From Fibrisoma montanum (GTDB lineage Bacteria; Bacteroidota; Bacteroidia; Cytophagales; Spirosomataceae): a DNA stretch of 64,000 nt. The stretch's first letter is position 1, and every line of letters begins with the position of its first letter. Positions 9,347 to 17,918 of the stretch are shown here, one piece after another. A program made the position numbers and the translations under genes. A model generated the notes under the pieces. It did not search any database, was not told the origin of the DNA, and was given only the letters and a program-made list of their open reading frames with translations. The stretch lies in NCBI RefSeq assembly GCF_003583365.1, contig NZ_QXED01000010.1, positions 171,726-235,725 on the forward strand, given 5' to 3'.

Positions 9347-10330
9347 CTATTTGACTGTTTTCAGCAGCTCCTGAATTACCTGATCGGTCGTTACGCCCTC
9401 CGCTTCAGCGCGGAAGTTCAGGGCCATGCGGTGGCGCAGAATAGGATACGCCAGCGTTTGAATATCCTCCGGGACCACCGAAAAACGTCCGCTCAGAACG
9501 GCCCGGGCTTTGGCACAGAGAACCAGCGCCTGCCCGGCCCTCGGCCCGGCACCCCAGTCACACCATTGCTTGACAAAGGCCGACGGACTGCCATCAGGCC
9601 GGGTTGCCCGTACCAGCCGGTTGATGTAGCTGATCAGTTCGTCGCTGATGTGTACCTGCCGGGTCAGGCTTTGCAGTTCGATGATGTCCTGATCGGTCAG
9701 GACAGTCTGCAGTTGCGGCCGGTTGGTGCCGGTTGTGCTTTTCAGTACGTCCAGTTCCTCCTGTTCCGATGGGTAGTTGAGCCGGATGTACAGCAGGAAC
9801 CGGTCGAGCTGGGCTTCGGGCAGCGGATACGTACCGGCCTGTTCGATGGGGTTCTGGGTCGCGATAATCAGGAACGGCCGGGGCAGTGGGTAGTCCGAGC
9901 CGCCGTACGTGACCTTGTATTCCTGCATGGCTTCGAGCAAAGCCGCCTGCGTTTTGGGGGGCGTCCGGTTGATCTCGTCGGCCAGGACAACGTTGGCGAA
10001 GATCGGCCCGTAGTTGAACTTGAAGAATTTTTTACCGGTTTCGTGGTCTTCTTCCAGAATTTCGGTGCCCACAATATCGCCGGGCATGAGGTCGGGCGTA
10101 AACTGAATGCGCTTGAAGCTCATGTCGAGGGCTTCGGCCATCGTTTTGACCATGAGCGTTTTGGCAAGGCCCGGTACGCCTTCCAGCAGGCAATGCCCAC
10201 CGGCCAGCAGGGCGATCAGAATTTCGCTGACGGCCTCCTGCTGACCGACGATTACCTTCCCGATCTCACTGCGCAGCAACGGGAGCTTGGCGACTAATGT
10301 TTTGTAATGCGTCAGTTCCTGTGTTTCCAA
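9347..10330 (-). CDS. moxR: MoxR-family AAA ATPase
   Basis: A 327-residue AAA+ ATPase with Walker A GVPGLAKT (about residues 55-62), Walker B VVLADEINR (about 115-123), sensor I (FLIIATQNPIEQ) and the C-terminal lid. It is thought to act as a chaperone that inserts cofactors or assembles complexes together with von Willebrand-type partners, here DUF58 and the BatA-like proteins downstream. The quasi-palindrome at 10351-10434 lies just upstream of its start codon. The first ATG, at 10330, is used. Confidence 0.95.
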   Translation of the reverse strand: METQELTHYKTLVAKLPLLRSEIGKVIVGQQEAVSEILIALLAGGHCLLEGVPGLAKTLMVKTMAEALDMSFKRIQFTPDLMPGDIVGTEILEEDHETGKKFFKFNYGPIFANVVLADEINRTPPKTQAALLEAMQEYKVTYGGSDYPLPRPFLIIATQNPIEQAGTYPLPEAQLDRFLLYIRLNYPSEQEELDVLKSTTGTNRPQLQTVLTDQDIIELQSLTRQVHISDELISYINRLVRATRPDGSPSAFVKQWCDWGAGPRAGQALVLCAKARAVLSGRFSVVPEDIQTLAYPILRHRMALNFRAEAEGVTTDQVIQELLKTVK

Positions 10331-10350
10331 ATCAAGTTCAGGTTTGTTTG

Positions 10351-10434
10351 ACGCAGAGGTGTAGAGATAAGCGCAGCGAACACAGAGTTTATTAAGTTAC
10401 TCTGCGACCTCTGCGTTTAGCTATGCCTCTCTGC
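10351..10434. repeat. Quasi-palindrome with ACGCAGAGGT vocabulary
   Basis: A perfect 10-base inverted repeat: ACGCAGAGGT at 10351-10360 and ACCTCTGCGT at 10407-10416. Further copies of the same word follow (CTCTGCG at 10400-10406, CTCTCTGCG nearby). It occupies most of the 117-base gap between the DUF4159 stop and the moxR start on the minus strand, so it lies in the leader of moxR. It is one of several gap-filling palindromes in the window. Confidence 0.7.
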
Positions 10435-10447
10435 GTTTCAGGTGTAT

Positions 10448-11068
10448 TCATACGGTTGTCAACGCGTAGGTCACGATGTTGACACCAAACTTGGTATTGT
10501 CTTCGGCCAGAAAGCGTTTGTTACGAAAATCGTAATCCCACTCACAGCCATAATCTTTATTACTGTACAGCACCCCAATCCGCCCGTTGACGACGATCGC
10601 CTTGAGATAGTCATGCACGAGGTCGTCGCCCCAGCCGTTCAGTTCAAACGACGTAGTCGGCGGCCCCTCCTCGAACTTAAAAAAACAGGTATACAGCGGG
10701 TGCGTATTCGGTATGCGCTGCAATGCCTTCGGGCCGAACGTCCGGGCCATTTCCTGCTCAAACGATTTCGCAAACAGGCCGTCGATGTCGTGGTTGCAGT
10801 CGTCGACAAACACAAAGCCGCCGTTCTGAACGTAGCGCTGAAAATGGTCCCGCTCCTGACTCGAAAACTCCACCAGTTTATGCCCGCTCAGGTAGCAGAA
10901 CGGACTCTTGAAAATCTCGTTACTGCTCAACTGCACCACCTTTTCCTTCTGATCGACCGGAATCGTGGTATACTCCACCAGCGAGTGCAGCAGATTGGTC
11001 GGCATCCGCTGGTCGGTGTCCCAATCGCCGGAGGTATACTGAATGCGGGTGAAGATAAACGGTCTCAA
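10448..11068 (-). CDS. DUF4159-domain protein
   Basis: A 206-residue cytoplasmic protein. Motifs such as YTSGDWDTDQRMPTNLLHSL, GGFVFVDDCNHD and the segment FELNGWGDDLVHDYLKA fit DUF4159, an amidotransferase-like Rossmann fold. Such genes are often found with MoxR-BatA operons in Bacteroidota, as here. It is 22 bases downstream of the Uma2 gene and is followed by moxR, so all are probably cotranscribed. No catalytic role is established. Confidence 0.85.
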   Translation of the reverse strand: MRPFIFTRIQYTSGDWDTDQRMPTNLLHSLVEYTTIPVDQKEKVVQLSSNEIFKSPFCYLSGHKLVEFSSQERDHFQRYVQNGGFVFVDDCNHDIDGLFAKSFEQEMARTFGPKALQRIPNTHPLYTCFFKFEEGPPTTSFELNGWGDDLVHDYLKAIVVNGRIGVLYSNKDYGCEWDYDFRNKRFLAEDNTKFGVNIVTYALTTV

Positions 11069-11090
11069 TTTGACTGACTGAATAAGTGGG

Positions 11091-11768
11091 TTATTGCGCG
11101 GGCTTTGCCATCAGCGCCTGCAATGTCTCCATATTTGCTTTTTTGTCGAAAATAGCCCGTACCGGAATGCGAAAACCCGGCACAGTCACCGCTTCCAGCG
11201 TGTCATCTACGTATAGAACAGCTTCCGACGCGAACGCCATGGTTGATTCGTCCAGTTTATACTGCTCCACCGATTTCCGAACGGGGTCGATGATCCAGTA
11301 TTCGCCAACGCCGTGAGCCGCGTAGTCTTCGAACTTAACCCCTCGGTCGCGGCCAACGGTGCTCTTTGATAAGACTTCAACGATTAAGTCTGGCGCTGGA
11401 TGCTCCATCTGCTCATCGTCGAATGAAGCGGCCGTTTCGCTATTCCAGAAGCAGATATCCGGCTCGTAATCATTACGAGTCAACCCAATAAGCGCCTTTT
11501 CGGAGTCGACTGCACCTAGATCGTGGAGCATTACAAAGTTCAGCAATAGATTTTGCAGGTACTTCGTCGCATCCAAATGCCTACGCTTCACGGGCGAGTG
11601 CATAATGACTTCTCCGTTTATGAATTCAGCCTTCACATCATCGCGCAGCCACTCCCGAAATTCGCGACGGCGTTGGGCTTCATCAGCGAGAATGGCCTGC
11701 GCCCGTTCGATGACCAGTTTGGCATCAGGAGCTTCTAACAGATCGGCTACGCGGGTTTCGAGCATCAT
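11091..11768 (-). CDS. Uma2-family (DUF820) putative restriction-like endonuclease
   Basis: A 225-residue protein with the PD-(D/E)xK core of the Uma2 family: EPDICFW, then APDLIVEVLSKST, and the KFEDYAAHGVGEYWIIDP segment near residue 160. A long charged helix precedes the core. These proteins are common in cyanobacteria and Bacteroidota and their biological targets are unknown. It lies between pmbA (150 bases upstream) and DUF4159. The ATG at 11768 is followed at once by a second ATG at 11765, and either may be used. Confidence 0.85.
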   Translation of the reverse strand: MMLETRVADLLEAPDAKLVIERAQAILADEAQRRREFREWLRDDVKAEFINGEVIMHSPVKRRHLDATKYLQNLLLNFVMLHDLGAVDSEKALIGLTRNDYEPDICFWNSETAASFDDEQMEHPAPDLIVEVLSKSTVGRDRGVKFEDYAAHGVGEYWIIDPVRKSVEQYKLDESTMAFASEAVLYVDDTLEAVTVPGFRIPVRAIFDKKANMETLQALMAKPAQ

Positions 11769-11847
11769 ACGATGGAGTTTGTCTTTTTCGTCGCATCAGC
11801 GACCTACTATCTATAGCAATCAGTCGGCATTATTTGTTCCTCCGTCA

Positions 11848-11886
11848 CCTGACAATCAACCGATGAACGCACAGTTGATTGTCAGG
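11848..11886 (-). terminator. Inverted repeat downstream of pmbA
   Basis: A perfect 13-base inverted repeat CCTGACAATCAAC / GTTGATTGTCAGG (11848-11860 and 11874-11886), 31 bases after the stop of the minus-strand pmbA gene. It has no T-run, so it may be a terminator stem or a processing site. Confidence 0.5.
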
Positions 11887-11917
11887 CGGCAGGGCTTACT
11901 CCGGCTCATTTTCAACA

Positions 11918-13267
11918 CTATACCGCATCCGACAGACTCGTGAACGTAAACTCGCGAATCTTCATCGGCGGAATGAGGTAGTTGTTATCCGACTCAGTAC
12001 TCACTACCCGCTCCGGCTTACCCAGCGCTTCGAGGTTGTTGAGCATAATGACCGGACTTTCGTTGAAGCGGAAGTTCTTGACCGGGTATTTTATCTGGCC
12101 GTTCTCGATGTAAAACGTTCCGTCGCGGGTCAGGCCGGTCAGGAGCAGTGTTTGCGGATCGACGGAACGGATGTACCAGAGCTTGGTTACGAGGATGCCC
12201 CGCTGGGTGCTCTTGATCATGTCGTCCAGCGATTGCGTCCCCCCGGCCATAATGACGTTGTTGGGAAACGGTACTGCTTTCACGCCCTTCTTCTGCGCCC
12301 AGAACCGCGAATAGGCCAGGTTTTTGACAACACCCTTGTCAATCCAGTTTACTTTTTCCTGCGGCCGACCGTCGCCCGACCAGGGCGACGCCGGCAGATC
12401 GGGGTTTGTCGGATCGGAGTAGATCGTCACTCGCTCGTCCACTATCTTTTCACCCAGCTTGGTTTTTCCGCCCGGCTTGCTCAGGAACGACCGGCCTTCA
12501 TCGGCGCTCCGGGCATCCATGCTGAAGAAGATGTTTTCGAGCAGCACGGCTCCGGCCGTTGGCTCCAGAATGACCGTGTATTTTCCGGGCTCCAGCGCCC
12601 GCGCCCCAACTGAGCCCACGCACTTCTGAATGGCCACCCTGGTAGCGTCGGCCGTATCCAGTTTGGCAAAATCGCTATAGCCCCGCGTTACGTAACCCGA
12701 CCCTTTTCCATCGTCGGTGCGGACGGTCAGCGAGAAGTTGACGTTCGTATCGGGGTAATAGGCAAACAGCCCTTTGGAATTCATCATGGCTGTGTAGCCC
12801 CGCCGGTCGTCCAGAAAGCCGGCCGCCGTCAGTTTGGCATTGCTCCCGCTCTCGCGGGTTAGTTGCAGGCTTTTCGCCACCGCTTCCGCCCGGGCCGCCG
12901 GATCCACTTTAGCCGTTGACTCAAAAAAACCATTTGTTTTCAGGTACTGCTGCGGACCGAGCATCCCAACGTATTCGGGATTTTCGGGCGCCAGCCGCGC
13001 CAGTTCTTCCGATCGGCGCACTACCTTTTCGAGCGAAGCATCATCGAACTCGTCGATGGTCGCTACGCCCACCTTTTTACCAAACGCTGACTGTACCTGC
13101 AGGTTCTGGTTGATGAGCGAACCACTCGTCGATACTTCGTTCCGGGCGTAGCGCAGGTTGCCCCGCTCTTCGCCGAGCAGGTTCACCTCGCATTCGTCCG
13201 CCTTTGAATAGCTCAGGACTTTTTGCAGGAGCGTTTTTGCTTCTGCCTCAGTGAGTATGATGGACAT
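11918..13267 (-). CDS. pmbA: PmbA/TldE-family protein, copy 1
   Basis: A 449-residue homologue of PmbA/TldE, the non-catalytic partner of the TldD metalloprotease. The body shows EFDDASLEKVVRRSEE, a long beta-rich region and SDPTNPDLPASPWSGDGRPQ. The typical TldD zinc motif is absent, as expected for TldE. It is closely similar to copy 2 at 17919-19235: GNLRYARNEVSTSG versus GNIRYARNSVSTSG. The start MSIILTEAEAKTLL at 13267 is chosen; the longer frame to 13318 would overlap the PIN gene and lacks similarity to copy 2. No signal peptide is visible. It is separated from tldD copy 1 by the toxin-antitoxin module. Confidence 0.9.
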   Translation of the reverse strand: MSIILTEAEAKTLLQKVLSYSKADECEVNLLGEERGNLRYARNEVSTSGSLINQNLQVQSAFGKKVGVATIDEFDDASLEKVVRRSEELARLAPENPEYVGMLGPQQYLKTNGFFESTAKVDPAARAEAVAKSLQLTRESGSNAKLTAAGFLDDRRGYTAMMNSKGLFAYYPDTNVNFSLTVRTDDGKGSGYVTRGYSDFAKLDTADATRVAIQKCVGSVGARALEPGKYTVILEPTAGAVLLENIFFSMDARSADEGRSFLSKPGGKTKLGEKIVDERVTIYSDPTNPDLPASPWSGDGRPQEKVNWIDKGVVKNLAYSRFWAQKKGVKAVPFPNNVIMAGGTQSLDDMIKSTQRGILVTKLWYIRSVDPQTLLLTGLTRDGTFYIENGQIKYPVKNFRFNESPVIMLNNLEALGKPERVVSTESDNNYLIPPMKIREFTFTSLSDAV

Positions 13268-13283
13268 AACTGTATGAATTCGT

Positions 13284-13718
13284 TTAGTTAGCCAACCGGT
13301 CCTTGTAGCGTTCCTCAAATTGAGCTAACCTGATCCAATTGACTTTAGGAAATTCAATCTTCTTTAATACCTCAAAATGCTTATCGTTCGAAACAAGATA
13401 GTCGGCATCGGCAGCTATGGCACAATCGATAAATTTGTTATCGTCAGGATCATCGGTAATAAGATCAAAGGCGTAGAAGATCTCTATCCGTTCGGTTGTC
13501 GGCATTACCGTGATAAAGTTGATCACGTTTTCTGCTACGTCAACGCCATTTTTCTGCTCCATGATCTCACGGTATTCCATAAGAATATCAGTTGTAACAC
13601 AGAGGGCAACCTTACCTGCAATAATGCTATCGAAAAGCCAGCGATAGGGTGATAGCCGACCAATTATGGCGACGAGAAGATTAGTGTCAAGGACGATGCG
13701 CAGCACGGTTGTGTTCAT
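13284..13718 (-). CDS. PIN-domain toxin of a type II toxin-antitoxin pair
   Basis: A 144-residue PIN nuclease with the acidic triad expected of the family: VLDTNLLV near the N-terminus, a conserved Glu around residue 50 and DDPDDNKFIDCAIAADADYL near residue 95. PIN toxins are Mg-dependent RNases. It overlaps the antitoxin-like gene by 32 bases (13687-13718), a typical TA arrangement. It lies between tldD copy 1 and pmbA copy 1, 16 bases from the pmbA start, and may be cotranscribed with both. Confidence 0.85.
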   Translation of the reverse strand: MNTTVLRIVLDTNLLVAIIGRLSPYRWLFDSIIAGKVALCVTTDILMEYREIMEQKNGVDVAENVINFITVMPTTERIEIFYAFDLITDDPDDNKFIDCAIAADADYLVSNDKHFEVLKKIEFPKVNWIRLAQFEERYKDRLAN

Positions 13719-13905
13719 TCGTCCAGTTCACCATATCCTGTTCCGTTAAGCCTTGATCGGTCCAGACTTTATCCATAGCGTCAGATGCTTTCTCAGCAAA
13801 ATAATGAGCCAGCATCATCTTGATTTCCTGAAGTTGTTGATCAGGTAAGTCGTTGGCATACAACTTTAACAACTCTACCTGAAGATTACTCAACTTTGTG
13901 GCCAT
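13687..13905 (-). CDS. Putative antitoxin for the PIN toxin
   Basis: A 72-residue, largely helical and charged protein (LYANDLPDQQLQEIKMMLAH, then the C-terminal WTNEHNRAAHRP). There is no obvious MazE or ribbon-helix motif. Its position first in the pair, its size, its 32-base overlap with the PIN gene and the helical profile support an antitoxin role. It starts 13 bases after the tldD copy 1 stop codon. The function is inferred only from context. Confidence 0.7.
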   Translation of the reverse strand: MATKLSNLQVELLKLYANDLPDQQLQEIKMMLAHYFAEKASDAMDKVWTDQGLTEQDMVNWTNEHNRAAHRP

Positions 13906-13918
13906 AACCGTGACTGTA

Positions 13919-15559
13919 TTATATCTTCCTTGCCGTATTAATCACATTCACGCCGTTAAAACGGGTGGTGGCGCTGCCGTGCGACACGGCGCTGACCTGC
14001 CCCGGCTGCCCTTTCCCGTCGAAGAACGAGCCCCCTAACCGGTAGTCGCGATCATCGCAGATCTGAGCGCAGGAGTTCCAGAATTCCTGCGTGTTCGACT
14101 GATACGCCACGTCCTTGAGCATCCCGGCAATCTTACCGTCTTTGATCTCGTAGAACAGCTGCCCGCCAAACTGAAAGTTGTAACGCTGCTGGTCGATGGA
14201 AAACGAACCGTCGCCGATGATGTAAATACCTTTCTTGACGTCCTTGATCAGTTGGTCGACCGAGAGCGGTTGCTTGCCGGCCGCCAGCGATACGTTCGCC
14301 ATCCGCTGGAACTGCACCGACCCCCAGTTGTCGGCGTAGCAGCAGCCCTGCGACTCTTCCTCGCCGATGATGTGTACCTGATCGCGGATGGCCTGGTAGT
14401 TAACCAGCGTACCGTCTTTGACCAGATCCCACTTTTTGGTCTTCACGCCCTCGTCGTCCCAGCCGACCGCTCCCAGTGAACCCACCTGCGTTTTGTCGGC
14501 GAAAAGATTGACGATGTTGCTGCCGTAGTTGAAGTTTTTCGACTGCCACTTGTCCAGCGTTGCGAAAGACGTACCGGCAAAATTGGCTTCGTAGCCCAGC
14601 ACCCGGTCCAGTTCGAGGGGGTGTCCCACCGATTCGTGAATGGTCAGCCAGAGGTGCGACGGGTCGAGAATCAGGTCATATTTACCCGCTTCGACCGATT
14701 TGGCCGTTAACTTTTGTTTCGCCTGTTTAGCCGCAGCCACTACGTCCTCCAGCATATCGTACCCTTTGTTGTAGCGGGTCGTGATGCCGGTCACCTTATC
14801 GGTGGGGTTAGCCTGCAGGTACTCATAACTCATGCCCATCGGCGCACTCAGCGAGTCGCGGGTTTCAAACTTACCAGACTTCGGGTCGATGGCCGTAACG
14901 GTAAAGGTCGGCCAGATGCGGTGCACGTCCTGGTCGACATACGAGCCGTCCGTCGACGCAAAATACTTCTGCTCGTTCACCATGAACAGGACGGAGTTAA
15001 CGTAGTTGGCTCCGTTTTTCATGGCAGCTGCGTTTACGGTAAGCAGCAGGTCGGCCTTTTCTTTAATGGGTACCTCGAACGCATTTTTTTTGATCGGGGT
15101 CTGCCAGCTAACCTCACCGAAGCCTTTCTGCGGAGCCAGTCGCACCGGCTCTTTCATCAGCTTCGCGTTGGCTTTGGCAATGGCCACGGCATTTTCGGCC
15201 GCTTTGGCGGTGTCGCTCTCGTTTTTAGCGTCGACCACGGCGGCAAACCCCCAGCATCCGTCGGCGATAACGCGTACCCCTACGCCGAACGACTCGGTAT
15301 TGACAATATTCTGCACCTTGTCTTCGCGCGTAATGACAAACTGCCGCAGGTATCGGCCAATCCGAACGTCAGCATAGGAAGCACCTTTCGATTTGGCCGC
15401 ATTCAGCGCGGCATCCGCCAGGCGCTTCTTGACGGCTACGTCTATACCCGGCTCCAGCAAGGCTTCGGGAGCCACGGGACGGCCCCAGGCCGACAGGTTG
15501 GGCAGCATCACAGCCCCGGCTCCCATACCCGTTAATTGAAGAAAATCGCGACGATTCAA
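13919..15559 (-). CDS. tldD: TldD-family metalloprotease, copy 1, with Tat-like signal
   Basis: A 546-residue TldD homologue. The zinc site is HESVGH (in LTIHESVGHPLELDRV), followed by GYEANFAGTSFATLDKW. The N-terminus reads NRRDFLQLTGMGAGAVML, a twin-arginine-type signal. The open frame continues to an ATG at 15685, but the extra residues run into a palindrome. The paralogue starts immediately before its own RRDF motif, so the TTG at 15559 is the most likely start. TldD/TldE normally form a cytoplasmic heterodimer; here TldD looks exported while its pmbA partner does not. The toxin-antitoxin module follows 13 bases downstream. Confidence 0.85.
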   Translation of the reverse strand: MNRRDFLQLTGMGAGAVMLPNLSAWGRPVAPEALLEPGIDVAVKKRLADAALNAAKSKGASYADVRIGRYLRQFVITREDKVQNIVNTESFGVGVRVIADGCWGFAAVVDAKNESDTAKAAENAVAIAKANAKLMKEPVRLAPQKGFGEVSWQTPIKKNAFEVPIKEKADLLLTVNAAAMKNGANYVNSVLFMVNEQKYFASTDGSYVDQDVHRIWPTFTVTAIDPKSGKFETRDSLSAPMGMSYEYLQANPTDKVTGITTRYNKGYDMLEDVVAAAKQAKQKLTAKSVEAGKYDLILDPSHLWLTIHESVGHPLELDRVLGYEANFAGTSFATLDKWQSKNFNYGSNIVNLFADKTQVGSLGAVGWDDEGVKTKKWDLVKDGTLVNYQAIRDQVHIIGEEESQGCCYADNWGSVQFQRMANVSLAAGKQPLSVDQLIKDVKKGIYIIGDGSFSIDQQRYNFQFGGQLFYEIKDGKIAGMLKDVAYQSNTQEFWNSCAQICDDRDYRLGGSFFDGKGQPGQVSAVSHGSATTRFNGVNVINTARKI

Positions 15560-15632
15560 GGGTCGTATTGTGGTTTTAGGTTGGTAATTCGTTTGATAAA
15601 AGATGTAATTCGGCGTGTCGGCGTTGCATGCA

Positions 15633-15698
15633 TGGTTTATAGTGTGTGGTTTGTAGTTGCGCTGCTCGATCGAACTACAAACCACACACTATAAACCA
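15633..15698. repeat. 26-base perfect inverted repeat
   Basis: Left arm 15633-15658 and right arm 15673-15698 are exact reverse complements over 26 bases, with a 14-base loop. The vocabulary is TTTATAGTGTGTGG/TTTGTAGTT. A further run of the same words (CACGAACCACAAACTACAAC) extends to 15715, next to the M3 peptidase stop codon. It lies between the M3 peptidase gene and the probable start of tldD copy 1. See the related element at 19243-19316. Confidence 0.9.
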
Positions 15699-15709
15699 CG
15701 AACCACAAA

Positions 15710-17845
15710 CTACAACGTCTTATCCAGCCCCCTCCGCCGGAGCAACGGCCGGATGTCGGGTTCGGCACCGCGGAAATTCTGGTACAGCTTCATCGGCTCG
15801 TCGGTACCGCCCTTCTCCAGTATATTTTTCCGGAACGACAAGGCCGACTTCTGATCGAAAAGTCCTTTCTGTTTGAACACCTCGAACGCATCGGCATCCA
15901 GCACCGCCGACCAGATGTAGCTATAGTAGCCGGCCGAATACCCTCCCGCGAAGATGTGCTGGAAGTACGTGCTCCGGTAGCGGGGCGGAATCTGATCAAT
16001 CAGGCCAATTTTGTCCATCGACTGCTTTTCAAACGCCAGTACGTCTTTCGGTGCCTGACCCGGTGCCAGGGTATGATACTCCATGTCCAGCAGCGAAGCG
16101 GCCAGGTATTCGGTCGTGGCAAAACCCTGGTTGAACAGGCTGCTTTTCTTTACTTTTTCGATGAGTGCGTCCGGAATAACCTCGCCGGTCTGGTAATGCT
16201 TCGCGTAGAGCTTCAGCATCTCAGGCTCCTCGGCCCAGTTCTCCATGATCTGCGACGGTAGCTCCACGAAGTCGCGGGGTACGGCCGTACCCGACTGGCT
16301 ACCATACCGGACGTTCGACAGCAGGCCGTGCAAAGCGTGCCCGAACTCGTGGAAGAACGTACTGGTTTCTTCCAGATTCAGCAGGGCCGGTGTATTGCCC
16401 GAGGGCTTTGAAAAGTTGCAGACGATCGAGACAACTGGCGTCACTTTTTTGCCGTTTTTAACCTCCTGCCGGCGGTAGCTGGTCATCCAGGCCCCACCGC
16501 GCTTGCTGGCCCGGGGAAAGAAATCCATGTACAGAATGCCCACGTGGCGGCCGTCGGCTTCTTTGACTTCGTACGTAACCACCTCGTCGTGGTAGGTCGG
16601 AATGTTCGTCAGTTTTTCGAACCGCAGGCCGTAGAGCCGGTTGCAGAGGGTGAAGATCCCTTCCCGTACGTTGTCCAGCGACAGATACGGCCGCAGCTCC
16701 TGCTCATCGAGGGCATATTTTTCTTTGCGCAGTTTCTCGGCGTAGTAGCGCCAGTCCCAGCCGGCCAGCTTTTCGTTTTTCCCGGCGCGGTCCATTACGC
16801 TCTGCAGTTCGGCGGCTTCCTGTTTCGTTACGGGCACGGTGGCTGTCCAGAGCCGATCCAGCAGTTCGCGTACTTTGGCCGGGGTGGTGGCCATGCTCTC
16901 TTCCAGTACGTAGGCCGCGTGGTTCTCGTAGCCAAGTAAGCGTGCTTTTTCGGCCCGCAGCGCCACCATATCGGCCATGATCTTTTTGTTATCGCGCTCG
17001 TCGTTGTGGTTGCCCCGTTCGAGATACGCCTTGAAAAGCTGCTCCCGCAGCGCCCGGTTGTCGGCGTATTGCAGAAACGGCATGATGCTCGGATTCTGCA
17101 GGGTAAACACCCACTTGCCGGACGTTCCGGCGCCCGACAGGTTTCGTTTTTTGGCTTCCTCAGCAGCCGCGGCTACGACCGAAGCAGGCAGGCCGCTCAA
17201 ATCCTCCTGTTTGTCGATGACGAGGGTGTAGGCATTGTTCTCGGCCAGTACGTTCTGACCAAACTTCAGCGTCAGTACCGACAGCTCGCCGTTGATTTTA
17301 CGCAGGCGCTCCTGTTTTTCGGGCGACAGAGCGGCCCCGCTACGGACGAAGTTTTTGTACATTTTTTCGAGCAGCCGCTGCTGATCACCGGTCAGTTTCA
17401 GCTTGGTCCGCTGGTCGTACACGGCTTTTACCCGCTGGAACAAAGCCGGATCGAGGGATATATCGTCGTTGTGCTTTGCCAGTTTGGGTGCAATGGTCTG
17501 CGCAATCTTCTGGATAGCCTCGCTGGTGTTAGCGCTATTCAGGTTGAAAAACACTGTACTGACCCGGCTCAGCAGTTCACCACTGGCTTCCATAGCCTCA
17601 ATGGTGTTGGCAAACGTTGGCGCAGCCGTTTGCTTGGTAATGGCCGTGATCTCGGCCTGATGCCGCTTCATTCCTTCCTCGAAAGCCGGCTCAAAATGCT
17701 CAGACTTGATCTTGTCAAAGGCCGGCACCCCGAACGGCGTGTCGTACTCCCCGAAGAAAGGATTATCTGCAGCCGGCGGGTTGTCGATCAGCACAAAAGC
17801 CGACAGAACTACGGTCGATAGCAGCAGAAAAAGCATACGTTTCAT
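15710..17845 (-). CDS. Exported M3-family oligopeptidase (Dcp-like)
   Basis: A 711-residue peptidase of family M3 (oligopeptidase A / peptidyl-dipeptidase Dcp). The zinc motif HEFGHALHG lies at about residue 490, inside TSTFFHEFGHALHGLLSNV. The N-terminus MKRMLFLLLSTVVLSAFV is a signal peptide, so the enzyme is periplasmic or surface-located, unlike cytoplasmic Dcp. The length matches the family. It lies between pmbA copy 2 and tldD copy 1 on the minus strand, suggesting a shared role in degrading exported peptides. The ATG at 17845 is clear, and the hairpin at 17874-17899 separates it from pmbA copy 2. Confidence 0.93.
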   Translation of the reverse strand: MKRMLFLLLSTVVLSAFVLIDNPPAADNPFFGEYDTPFGVPAFDKIKSEHFEPAFEEGMKRHQAEITAITKQTAAPTFANTIEAMEASGELLSRVSTVFFNLNSANTSEAIQKIAQTIAPKLAKHNDDISLDPALFQRVKAVYDQRTKLKLTGDQQRLLEKMYKNFVRSGAALSPEKQERLRKINGELSVLTLKFGQNVLAENNAYTLVIDKQEDLSGLPASVVAAAAEEAKKRNLSGAGTSGKWVFTLQNPSIMPFLQYADNRALREQLFKAYLERGNHNDERDNKKIMADMVALRAEKARLLGYENHAAYVLEESMATTPAKVRELLDRLWTATVPVTKQEAAELQSVMDRAGKNEKLAGWDWRYYAEKLRKEKYALDEQELRPYLSLDNVREGIFTLCNRLYGLRFEKLTNIPTYHDEVVTYEVKEADGRHVGILYMDFFPRASKRGGAWMTSYRRQEVKNGKKVTPVVSIVCNFSKPSGNTPALLNLEETSTFFHEFGHALHGLLSNVRYGSQSGTAVPRDFVELPSQIMENWAEEPEMLKLYAKHYQTGEVIPDALIEKVKKSSLFNQGFATTEYLAASLLDMEYHTLAPGQAPKDVLAFEKQSMDKIGLIDQIPPRYRSTYFQHIFAGGYSAGYYSYIWSAVLDADAFEVFKQKGLFDQKSALSFRKNILEKGGTDEPMKLYQNFRGAEPDIRPLLRRRGLDKTL

Positions 17846-17873
17846 AAAGTAAGAAGTTTGTTGAAAAATTAAT

Positions 17874-17899
17874 GCACCACCAGATTAACCTGGTGGTGC
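17874..17899 (-). terminator. Terminator after pmbA copy 2
   Basis: A perfect 10-base stem GCACCACCAG / CTGGTGGTGC with a 6-base loop. On the minus strand it is followed by a T-rich stretch (ATTAATTTTT). It is 20 bases after the pmbA copy 2 stop codon. Confidence 0.8.
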
Positions 17900-17918
17900 G
17901 GTCTTTAGAATTATACAG

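Noticed and set aside
9287..10297. A 336-residue plus-strand frame over moxR
   Set aside because: Exactly antisense to the MoxR coding sequence; no family match.
15559..15685. N-terminal extension of tldD copy 1 to the ATG at 15685
   Set aside because: It runs through the 26-base palindrome and has no counterpart in the paralogue.
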